This document shows positions 10,750 to 19,589 of a stretch of DNA of 64,000 bases, piece by piece. The position numbers and the translations under genes are program-made. The notes under the pieces are model-generated. The model did no database searches. It was given only the letters and a program-made list of their open reading frames with translations, and was not told where the DNA came from. The stretch is from Nilaparvata lugens (taxonomy: Eukaryota; Arthropoda; Insecta; Hemiptera; Delphacidae), in assembly GCF_014356525.2 (NCBI RefSeq), contig NW_024090267.1:35775-99774 (forward strand). The letters are read 5' to 3'. Numbering within the stretch: position 1 is the first letter of the stretch; each line of letters begins with the position of its first letter.

Positions 10750-12340
10750 CTTCCACATTTTTAATTGACTTTTAATCGAGGAAACATTGGAGATGTAATA
10801 ACTATGGATTAGTATAGAAATGAAGCATAGAAGATGCAAGTAATAGCCTACAATTACTTTTCATTTTCTACAATGATAGGTTCAAGATGCTAATAGTTGA
10901 GAATTGCTCTATGCAAGATGGTATAAGACCATTTTAATTTCAATTATCAACATTTTTATGAGTGTATCTTAATTTTGAATATCTCAAGTTACCAAAGTAC
11001 TGAAGGAATAATTTCAGTAGATAATTTAAATGCCATAACTGCATATTTTCATGAAATTTGAAAGAATATTCATATAAGAATAGATTTAAATATGAGATTG
11101 CATCTAATTGAGTATGGAATGATACCCTTCTTGGATCAAGCAATTCTCTTATACAATAATAAGTTAATAAAAAGCATCTTTTACATAAGAAGGAAAATCA
11201 TTAGACAATAACTCTGTCCTTACAAAATTAACAATCAACAGAGCATTGAACAGTTGTAACATGAATTGAGTAATCTATAGGTTAAGCATAGAATATGCAT
11301 GTAACTCAGTTTCTTTTCATTATCTTTTCTATATTAAAAACACAATTTTTACATTCATTTAGTATTTTTCTCATCATTTTCATTCTTTAGTATTTTTTTT
11401 ATTTTTTAGTAATTTTTCATTTTATTTTTTTTATTTGTAATTTTTTCCAGTAAATCTTTTTTTTATTTCATTCTATTTTTTTTATTTTTTAGTAATTTTT
11501 CATTTTATTTTTTTTATTTTTTAGTAATTTTTCATTTTATTTTTTTTATTTGTAATTTTTTCCAGTAAATCTTTTTTTTATTTCATTCTATTTTTTTTAT
11601 TTTTTAGTAATTTTTCATTTTATTTTTTTTATTTGTAATTTTTTCCAGTAAATCTTTTTTTTATTTCATTCTATTTTTTTTATTTTTTAGTAATTTTTCA
11701 TTTTATTTTTTTTATTTGTAATTTTTTCCAGTAAATCTTTTCTTCTAAATCTTTCTTTTATTTTTCCATTGGATTTGACAATAGCTTGAAGATGCTATGT
11801 AGTTGAATTGCTCCATGCAAAAGGGGCATTAGACCATTTTTTCCAATTATCAACATTCTGTGATTTCTATGTGTAAACTTTAAATTTTGAATAGCTCAAG
11901 TGACCAAAAAGCACTGAAGGAATAATTTCAGTAGATAATTTATATGCCATAATTGCATATTTATATGAAATTTAGAAGAACATTATTATCAAAATAGTGT
12001 TTAAAAATAAGATTGCAACTATTAGATGGTCTGATACACTTCTTGCATGAAACAATTCAATCATCTAATACAATAATAAGTTAATAAGAAGCATCTCTTA
12101 CAAGTAAAATTGGTAGGTAAATCAATACAAAATGACTACCTTTACAAGATTAACAATCAAAAGTCTAATAGAGAAGCATGAAAGATGCATGTCACCCAGT
12201 GACTGTTTCTATAATTTATCTATTAAATACAAAAAGTAAGCATTGAAGATGTATGTGAATGTAACACATTTACATTTTTAATTCTTTTACAAGTAAAAAT
12301 TAAATTCAATAGTGGCAACTTTGAAGATGTGTATAGCATA
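10750..12340. repeat. degenerate direct duplication, about 900 bp apart
   Basis: About 10865-11300 and 11775-12200 are diverged direct copies. Both contain CAATTATCAACATT, GAAGGAATAATTTCAGTAG and TACAATAATAAGTTAATAA in the same order. Shorter motifs (AAGCAT-GAAGATGCATGTAA-like) recur at about 10825, 11285, 12175 and 12240, suggesting further older units. The T-rich 83-bp minisatellite lies between the copies. Confidence 0.7.
11390..11760. repeat. T-rich minisatellite, 83-bp unit
   Basis: The marker word TTCCAGTAAATCTTTT recurs near 11446, 11561, 11644 and 11727, giving steps of 115, 83 and 83 bases. The first unit carries an extra internal repeat of about 32 bp. The sequence is almost wholly T with A. 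Confidence 0.85.
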
Positions 12341-12683
12341 GCAAGCTCAGGTTTAACTGAACTAGATAGAGATGTCTATTTTCTGTTGATAGAAAAATAC
12401 ATACAACTGGCAAACAGATTCCAAAGAGAGAAAACTCTAGGATTGCAAAAATGAGAGGGATCAAGTGCTTTATAAGAGCTGCTGCAAGCATTCGGTACTG
12501 CTTTTGGATGGGTGACCGCTTCAAAAATGTTTTCATCCAAGTATTCCTTGCGAATATTGTAATTATATTATACACCAAATATCGTGAATATTATTAATCC
12601 ACCAAAAACTCGGTGATTTGTAAACTATCAAAAATGAAGGCTCATTCATCTCTCAACATCATCCTTAAGATTGACTAGCCCAA
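12341..12683. other. no gene seen
   Basis: Non-coding. The 90-codon minus-strand frame at 12306-12578 is hydrophobic but unrecognised and lacks context. Confidence 0.45.
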
Positions 12684-12853
12684 GGACCAAGACACAAAAG
12701 GCGTATCTCAGAAGAGTCGGCACGACTCGACAGAAGAGGAAGCTCTCTGATTGGCTGATTCTTGATACCTCAAATCAATTGGCCTATCGGAGAGCTTCCT
12801 GTCCTGTCGAGCCATGCCGACTCGTCTTAAAAACGCCTCATGTGTCTCGGCCC
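12684..12853. mobile_element. foldback MITE
   Basis: Arms of about 70 bp are inverted copies. The left contains AGTCGGCACGACTCGACAG and the right its near complement (CTGTCGAGCCATGCCGACT). The ends are GGACCAAGACAC and its diverged complement GTGTCTCGGCCC. No coding capacity. Confidence 0.75.
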
Positions 12854-12999
12854 TAAAGGTGGCATGTGGATCTCGGCAGTTACTTCTATAATATAGCTTT
12901 CTATATTTATATTCGAGCCATGCCGACTCGTCTGAAAAACGCCTCATGTGTCTCGGCCCTAAAGGTGGCATGTGGATCTCGGCAGTAAATTCTATAATA
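12801..12999 (+). repeat. partial tandem duplication of the MITE 3' end and flank
   Basis: The segment from CGAGCCATGCCGACTCGTCT through GGCATGTGGATCTCGGCAGT and TCTATAATA occurs at about 12805-12912 and again at 12914-12999, where the mariner interrupts it. After the mariner the flank resumes (TAGCTTTCTATATTTATATT), so copy 1 preserves the pre-insertion site. Confidence 0.75.
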
Positions 13000-13597
13000 C
13001 AGCGTGATTCAAAAAGAATACCACAACTTTGAAAATCTGTATTTAATCAAGGAAACATAATAGAAACTTGGGTTATAAATCAAAATGAAGAGTATTAAAA
13101 TAAATTTTCCTCACTAGAAAACAAGTTCACAAATGTTCAATGTGACCCCCTCCAGACACTCGAGTGATATCAATACGATACTCTAACTCGTTGCACACCC
13201 ACAGTAGCATATCGGGCGTAACAGTTTGTATAGCTGCTGTTATTTCTTGTTTGAGCTCCTCAATGTTAGCTGGTAGAGGAGGTCGATACACTTCATCTTT
13301 AACGTACCCCCATAGAAAAAAATCGCAGGGGTGAGGTGAGGGCTTGTTGGAGGCCAGTGATGAAGTGCTCTGTCTCGAGCTGCTTGGCGGCGATCCATTG
13401 CTTCGGATAGTTTTCATTCAAATAGGCACGGACAGATGAGTGAGTGTCAATGGAGTAGTGCTCCATCCTGCTGGAATATGCAACTAAAAAAACTTTAGAG
13501 CTTCCTCGAATCGATGACGGATAGTGCTCCACTTTCCGTTTATTCTTTGCAGAGATCAATTTTCAAAGTTGTGGTATTCTTTTTGAATCACGGTGCA
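13000..13597 (-). mobile_element. mariner element, internally deleted
   Basis: About 598 bp. Inverted termini of about 33 bp contain GTGATTCAAAAAGAATACCA at the left and the complement at the right. TA dinucleotides at 12998-12999 and 13598-13599 fit the TA target duplication of Tc1/mariner elements. The length is about half that of a full mariner, so the 5' half of the transposase is missing. The intact TIRs mean a related transposase could in principle recognise it. Confidence 0.85.
13127..13559 (-). pseudogene. mariner transposase C-terminal remnant
   Basis: The minus-strand product retains the catalytic-domain tail: a CDFFLWGYVKDEVY block, whose D is the third acidic position in mariner DD34D transposases, then LPANIEELKQEITAAI and a terminal HIEHL with a stop. 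The upstream part (SVRAYLNENYPKQWI) is in another frame, so a frameshift lies near 13400. The N-terminal HTH region and the first two catalytic aspartates are deleted. Non-functional. Confidence 0.85.
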
Positions 13598-13837
13598 TAG
13601 CTTTCTATATTTATATTCTATAGCTTCTATAGCTATTTTATATATTCAATCTTTTCAATACTACAGCTTTTTAGTATAAATACTAATGAGCAAATTTTTT
13701 CTATCCTAACATACTACTTGATAAATGAAACCGCGAATTTCTCATTAGAAGCTCTTACTGTTTTTGTTGAATTAATAAGTACACCTATTGACTGCACTAA
13801 AAGTTAGATTTCACGCAATCACTGCTCTGCTCTTTCA

Positions 13838-14285
13838 CTGGACACTACTTGAACAAGCACTACACTAGTTCCAACGGTTTCCTCCTTTTGGATTCCTAGC
13901 AGCTGGATCGCCCCTCTTGCCTCTCCGCACCCTCTAGACATCAGGTCAACAGGCAGGTCCCCACGAAAATCGCTGTTCCTGGCATACTAAGGAGAATCCA
14001 CATTGTTCCTCAGCACCTTGTTTTGGAATCGTTGTATGACATTGATGTTGCTGTCTTTGGTACACCCCCAAATTTGTAAACCATACATCCATACTGGCTT
14101 CAATATCTGAGTACTTTGTTTCGGATTGGAAAGTTGGAGTATCTTCCGCTCAGCCAATAAAGCTTCTTTTCAAGATCTCTCTTCTCGGCATGAGCCTTCA
14201 GCGAAGCTTCACGTACAAGGTCATACCCAGATACTTTGCATCGTTAGCAACTTGGTTGTACCATATGCCATTTTTTGAAAACTTG
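13838..14285 (-). pseudogene. Jockey-type LINE remnant (left-arm copy)
   Basis: Reverse complement of the fragment at 62868-63320. Short stretches of the post-RT region of Jockey-type ORF2 survive, including a QRFQNKVLRN block, with several frameshifts and stops. No catalytic motif remains. It was present before the arms were duplicated. Confidence 0.65.
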
Positions 14286-14725
14286 GAGCTATTTTTAAAA
14301 TTCAACTATTTTTTGACAATTTAACACTGTTAGGAACTCACTAAAACACAATATTTTCTTAGAGAAGATTGCATACGGTATTTTGTTTTATTACAGTGCT
14401 GTATTTGGCTTCATTGCCAGCGTATCATGTTCCCTGGCAGTCTTCTTACTTTTAGACAAGTAAGACAAAAAGTAAGCGATAGACTATGCCCAAGATTCTA
14501 GAATAGGCAAGAGATCTGCATGGATACAGTCAATTACTTCCGAAACAAACAGTCAACAAGTTCAGAATCAACTGAATTCGTACTGATAAAATTGTAGCAA
14601 GCATGAGCGGCTCATGCCTGTTTGGACAGAGTATAAATAGAATTATATTTATACTATTGCAGTCTCGGAGTATCAGAATGATATAAATTATTGTGTCACA
14701 TAAAGCTCAATTGTACGGTATTATT

Positions 14726-14929
14726 CTATAGAATAGGTGCCACCTTGTTCCTGTAGCTGCGCAGCTATTAAAGAAAAAGTTGTGTTTCAGACAATAATTT
14801 CAGTCAAATGATAGGAATTCGATTACTAACCTCATGAATATGTGCAACTCCATCCTCTACATCACATTTGCCAGTTTCACAGGTTCCACTAATATTTGAA
14901 GATCCAACAATTCCACTAGTTTTCATAAC
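14726..14929 (-). pseudogene. last two exons of an unknown gene (left-arm copy)
   Basis: On the minus strand a 99-nt exon (14929 down to 14831) is bounded by a polypyrimidine-CAG acceptor and a GTTAGT donor. It is followed, after a 66-nt intron, by a 39-nt terminal exon (14764 down to 14726) ending in TAG. The 33-codon exon begins VMKTSGIVGSSNISGT and is open; the last exon encodes about 12 residues ending KVAPIL. The same two exons, spacing and frame occur at 62279-62486. I do not recognise the protein; CETGK is not a complete P-loop. The paired THAP-like exon lies upstream at 16762-16909. Confidence 0.5.
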
Positions 14930-15344
14930 CTGAAAAAAAAGAAAATATAATCAATGCTCATGTATGCAAATGGAAAAGTTTGAATGCCTATTTCAATTTA
15001 ATGGATTCAGGTTCCCAGATTTTCAATAATGTTTGTGAAAAAACCCCTTCCTCACAATATACTCACAATTCAAAAAACTTGCCACAAAAATAATAAAGTT
15101 ATTCAAAAGGAGACATGATGACACTCTTCATCAATAAAAACCTTCAAACTTGAGTTGCTAGGTAGGACTAAATGATTTCATTCAAAGTACCAACTGATTT
15201 TAAGTTGAACATTTTGGGGCGAAACTTTACTTTACCACCCCAGTTAGTTGGTGAAAAATTTCTGGTTGCAATCGATTTGGGATATTAGTTTGATGATGGA
15301 ATTATAAAAATTTGCCTCACTCATCTGTAGTTATAGTCCAGTCA

Positions 15345-16215
15345 ATATAGACATAAAAAAGGGGGTGTGCTTGCAATTTATATTGTAGTTCTGATTTTTT
15401 AAATATATTATTTGGGTACATAAGAGAAGTCCAGGACCAATTTCTAGATGCAAAATTTCCTTGTGCTAGATACAGAGTGGCCCAAAAACCTTGTATTTTC
15501 GGCTCATTTTCCAGTTTTTAGCTATTTCTGCCAAATCTCGTAATCGGACAGAAAAATTTGTTCTCGCCTTTTTTCTAGATTATGAAGTTCTGAATAAAAT
15601 GAGATCATTCGGAACTCTCTATCTCTGATGAGTACTGAGTTATGATTTTTCAAAAATAAGTGAAATTAGAAGAAATAATCAATTTTGATGAATTTTAGTT
15701 ACTGATCAACAATATCTTCTGATTGTTACCATTTAGATGTATAATTCAAAATCACTCTGGGCGTATTTTTGTGCTCTACAATCTGAGATCAGGTTGAGCG
15801 CTCTATCTCATAAAGATTTCCAGGTACACCTGACAACAATGCTCCTTGTATTGGGAAAAACACCTAATTTTCAGCTTCACTCATCACCAACTACATAGTC
15901 TTCACATTGATATTTCGCACAATGACATTAAGTTTATAAGATTATGTTCTATGAGAATCATCCGATAGATTCACTTCATTTCAGTATTTCCTAGTGGAGA
16001 GGCGCGCTTAAGGTCAGCGCAAGGATAAAAATTTCAAACACTTATAACTTCTGACACAATGCTCAGATTTCATCGTGCTACACTTCATTCTTTTCGGCTC
16101 GTCAAGGCGGTCCAAAATCATGCATTATAAGTCAAATACGGTTGAAAAGTGGAAAATTTATTGTTGAGTGTACTGAAGCCCATATTCCAATACACAAAAA
16201 ATGGCCACTGATATA
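15345..16215. mobile_element. mariner-like remnant, left-arm-specific
   Basis: Absent from the right arm. Contains TACAGAGTGGCCCAAAAACC, a typical mariner-end sequence, and is closely related to 48310-48551 plus 49547 onward. No transposase frame survives here. The endpoints are approximate, where the arms stop aligning (after CTCATCTGTAG and before ACTTTCTT). Confidence 0.6.
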
Positions 16216-16761
16216 CTTTCTTTTAGTTATTGTACTTTCACCATTTTTGATAATTTACCAAGATAGTAATGTGCCTAAATGTGATTAAACTCATTAGGGT
16301 ATTTATTAATATCAACTACAAAGCAATTTTACTATACTAAGAAAGACTTTTATTGGGTAAAAAATTAACTTACTGTACTGAAGCAAATTTTTTGGGCTAT
16401 GAAGGGCTCATTGCAAACATTGACTGTTGAGAGACTTTTCATCACAGTCATAATAATGTCTGCAAGTTGTTATTGCTAACATATAATAATCCATAACTTT
16501 ATTGAAACTATAGTAGTGGAATCTATTTTTTGATTTCAGATATGGTGAGATCATTTCTCTTATTATAAATTAAAATAAGCTACCATAACAAGGCTTGCTT
16601 CCCAAATTATAATCTACAAGTTACTCAGCATTTTTCAAGTTGAAAAGCTAGGTTATAATGGATCGATCTCTAATTCAGAATAGAGATTTTTAACTTGTTC
16701 AACTTTCAATTTATAGTTAGAGAATAATATAAGTTGAAGTTATAAAATTTGTAAAACTAAC

Positions 16762-16909
16762 CTCAGTCTGGAAGTTGGTTTTTACTTGGTAGTTGGTACG
16801 TCTAAAATGTTGTAACTAAATTTTACTTCTTCTTGAACTACTAGACGGAAAACGAAACGTTCGAAAGCCTTTGGCATTATTATTACAACAATTAGGAGCA
16901 ACCCCCCAT
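16762..16909 (-). pseudogene. THAP-like first exon (left-arm copy)
   Basis: Minus-strand ATG at 16909, donor GTTAGT at 16761-16756. The reading that gives a THAP zinc-finger start (NCCNNNAKGFRTFRFPS, with the FRFP block typical of the family) is out of frame with this ATG because a few bases are missing after the first cysteine codon, and it meets a stop further on. THAP domains bind DNA through C2CH zinc coordination; only the N-terminal half would fit in this exon. The homologous exon at 57733-57886 carries different lesions. Confidence 0.55.
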
Positions 16910-17070
16910 AATTGCTATTTAATTAAAATTAAAGTAGCAAAACTATCAAATTCAATGTAAACGCGTATGAAAGATGGGATGGGATAGAGCAAAAATGGCG
17001 ATGGCGACTGCCTTTTCGTAAGCAATTTTACCACTATAGCAACGAGCTATTATAGTAAACTATAGAGTGG

Positions 17071-17597
17071 CTGTTGGTGTGCTTACAGCGCTCTCAATGT
17101 GTTACACGGCGAACTAAGGGCAGCCATGACAGAGAGAGGCAAGATTTCAAGAAGAGCCAGTCTGCCACTGCAGGAATAGATGTGTTTTTTTTCAAATTGA
17201 TTTCTATCAATATAAAATTATCATTCCAATTGGTACTTTTACGAAAATTAAATGAGGTATGTGTGAGAATATTTATCTCATTGAAATAACCTCTAGAATG
17301 TTCAGAATCGACTGAATATAAAAGTAGGTCTATAGGAGTAGGCTAGACTAGATCATGCCGACTATTTAATAATTTTGTTTGTGATATTACTTACAAATTG
17401 AATTGCATATGAAACTACAGTCGAGTTGGATAGATTTAGACTTATTAAACATTTCAACTGTACACTGTTAATATATTATTTATTTGTATTGTGTAGAGAA
17501 TGTCAATGAAGTCATTCATCATACAAAAAGTTCCCACAGTCACAATTTTTTTGGTATGTGTTTGTATATAAATGGATTTTGATTTGATTTATAGCCT
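17071..17597. other. no gene seen
   Basis: AT-rich non-coding sequence. The 71-codon frame at 17074 is unrecognised. Confidence 0.5.
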
Positions 17598-17743
17598 AAA
17601 GCTGGGTTTACACCAAAGTTATTAACAAAATATTAATAGCTTATGTTCATCATGTGTATGATAAGTTATGTTCAATCTAATAGAATATATATAGGGATTA
17701 AGTTATTAACATTTTGTTGATAACTTTGGTGTAAACCCAGTTT
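17598..17743. mobile_element. MITE with CTGGGTTTACACCAAAGTTA ends
   Basis: The left terminus contains CTGGGTTTACACCAAAGTTA and the right ends in TAACTTTGGTGTAAACCCAG. The arms run about 40 bp, including the TTAACAAAAT/ATTTTGTTGA part, around a central AT-rich loop. 146 bp, non-coding. Confidence 0.8.
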
Positions 17744-18121
17744 AATAGATTATAAACATGTTTTGTTGAACTGAGTAGCCTACTATTTAACTAAAACTCA
17801 TAAAAATGAATAATTTTTAACGAGTAGCCTACTATAGCCTTTTACTAGCTACTAAATTCATGTACTTACTAATAACTATGGAATTCTATTGTGCAAAATT
17901 TATATTGTTTGGTGCTAAAGAATGTTATCTAATTCAATTAACTATAAATATAACAAATCATTATTAGACTGTTCGTCTCTCGTTGGTTCTTTTATACCCA
18001 TTTGTAGTCCAACTAGATGTATATATAAAATGTGTGCATTAAATTTCACAAAGTAAACAACTATATTAAATAATAGAGAATATATTATTATTTTGAATAT
18101 TATTATAATGGTATGTGGTAT
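17744..18121. other. no gene seen
   Basis: AT-rich non-coding flank of the LTR element. The last four bases (GTAT) may be the target duplication; the right flank begins GTAC. Confidence 0.5.
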
Positions 18122-18493
18122 TGTAGTGAATAGGACGTGGGAGTCGATGCACAAACGCTCTTCCAGAGAGTAGGCGTTTAGTGACGCGTTTTCCCTAGTT
18201 AACAATTCTCTTTGTAGAGGATTTGTGACACTTGCAATCGAGTCTTATGCGAGTACGCATTGAGTTGGTGATCGCTCTCTCGACATCTCAACCACAGGGT
18301 GTGGTCGTGATCCTGCTTCTTCCTTCTCAAGGTATCTGGGCATCCTCAGTGATCATGTTGTGGTGTAACACTGGACTTCAAGGTAATAAACACGAACTTT
18401 ATTATTGCTAAAAATGTGTCTTCCTTCTAACATTTCCGAGCCCTTAAGTTCCTCCGAAGCCTCTGAAACCTATGACCCGCTCGGGCCACTACA
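18122..18493 (+). repeat. 5' LTR of the outer gypsy element
   Basis: 372 bp, TG...CA ends, 369/372 identical to 30035-30406. Contains an AATAAA near 18384, a plausible polyadenylation signal. Confidence 0.95.
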
Positions 18494-18496
18494 AAT

Positions 18497-18507
18497 TGGT
18501 AGCAGCG
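18497..18507 (+). other. primer binding site of the outer element
   Basis: TGGTAGCAGCG begins four bases after the LTR. The first eight bases complement the 3' end of eukaryotic initiator tRNA-Met (...TGCTACCA); the rest match less well. The tRNA assignment is from general knowledge, not a search. Confidence 0.6.
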
Positions 18508-18644
18508 TCGCGGATGTTAGAAGTTGACAATCAGAATTGTGAATCAATTAAATTAATGATGTTTTGAAATTAAATTTTTTGAATTTGAATGTTTTGAATT
18601 AGTACAAAATAATTCTATTATTAACTGTAGTAAAATGTTTGATA

Positions 18645-18866
18645 ATGGCTGCTGAGGTTTGCAAAGACGTTGTTCGAATTTATAAATCTCTAAGCGAATT
18701 AGATCGGAGAGTCTATCAATTTTTCATTGTAACTAAAGAGGTGGATGAAACAACTTTAGTGCATTATCGAGTTGCTCAAGGTGTAACCCTCTCTTCTGAG
18801 GAACACGTTCTAACCAAAGATCTAGGGAAGAATGAAAAACAAATTATGGTTGATACAATAACGTAA
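18645..18866 (+). pseudogene. leader/gag N-terminal frame of the gypsy element, truncated
   Basis: ATG at 18645 opens a 73-codon frame beginning MAAEVCKDVVRIYKSL. Its position between primer binding site and gag suggests the 5' end of a gypsy gag-region frame whose continuation was cut by the BEL insertion; the frame resumes in type at 25575. I recognise no domain. A GTAAGA immediately after the last codons could act as a splice donor, but nothing supports its use. Confidence 0.35.
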
Positions 18867-18896
18867 GATCTTTACAGTGAAAAATCAAAATTGGTG

Positions 18897-19030
18897 ATTA
18901 ATGCAGAGTTTAGCTGTACCAATAACCTGGCTCAAATTGAAGATTAAATTTTGCTCCTTGTTTCTATTTGATAAGTTGAATAGTAAATTACAGTCCACTG
19001 GTAGCCCTAGCCTGAGCTTTGTTCAGAACA
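18897..19030 (+). repeat. remnant of the BEL 5' LTR (last 134 bp)
   Basis: Runs ATTAATGCAG...GTTCAGAACA and matches 25441-25574 with a single difference. It is followed at 19031 by GATCCTCCAAACCGGGAT, which resembles the sequence following LTRs in insect BEL elements, so it marks the true LTR/leader boundary. Confidence 0.8.
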
Positions 19031-19589
19031 TTTGATCCTCCAAACCGGGATGAATTTAAATTTGTAATTTGTTGATTAATTCACACACATTGGATTTAAG
19101 CAATTTCATATTTGTCCAATGTTGGCATGTTCAGAATTGTCTGATCTATGCACAACTTTAGTTTGTTGTAGCCTTGTTCTAGAGCAAGGTTTCTTGTCAA
19201 TTTGTATTTGTCTGAAATTAAATTTATTTCAGTTAAAATTGTAATTTTCCTGAAACTAGGCTCATTGTGCTCTTTTCTCAGGAATTTGTTTGTTGGATTT
19301 TGTATTGTCCATTTTGTATTGTACATGTTAGTGAAGGTTAATCACCTGCATGATTTTGTTTGTTCAATTCAACAAGTTATCGTTTGTTTGTGAGTTTTTG
19401 GAAGAACATTATCTAATCATATAGTTTTGTCTTCAGCAGTAACTTGTCTTGTGAATTGATAATCAAAGTTTAACTTTGATAACTTACTAGTCGTGATTCT
19501 TCCTTCCATTTAGTTTTTGAACTCATTCTTGTTTTATTGTCTGTTGTTTTGTATTGTCGGGGCTGAATTGTTTTGTGTATGAGTTCAGG
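19031..19589 (+). other. BEL leader (5' UTR)
   Basis: About 560 bases of T-rich, non-coding sequence between the LTR remnant and the gag-pol ATG. The first 20 bases probably include the primer binding site. Confidence 0.6.

Larger units (their letters stand above)
13668..17070 (-). repeat. left arm of a large inverted duplication
   Basis: Reads as the reverse complement of about 57420-63510, with the two arms roughly 40 kb apart. The outer boundary is sharp near 13668: the match with 63510 stops after a short T-run. The inner end fades near 17070. Matching order: Jockey remnant, unknown-gene 3' exons, long non-coding stretch, THAP-like exon. This arm lacks the roughly 3-kb LINE/MITE block present in the right arm and instead holds a mariner remnant at about 15345-16215. 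Numerous substitutions and indels show the duplication is not recent. Confidence 0.85.

Noticed and set aside
14831..14929. CETGK in the 33-codon exon as a P-loop ATPase motif
   Set aside because: The spacing GxxxxGK[ST] is incomplete and there is no supporting domain.
18122..18493. A perfect target-site duplication for the outer LTR element
   Set aside because: The flanks are GTAT and GTAC, so only a 3/4 match. GGTAT also occurs four bases into the right flank, which may be chance.
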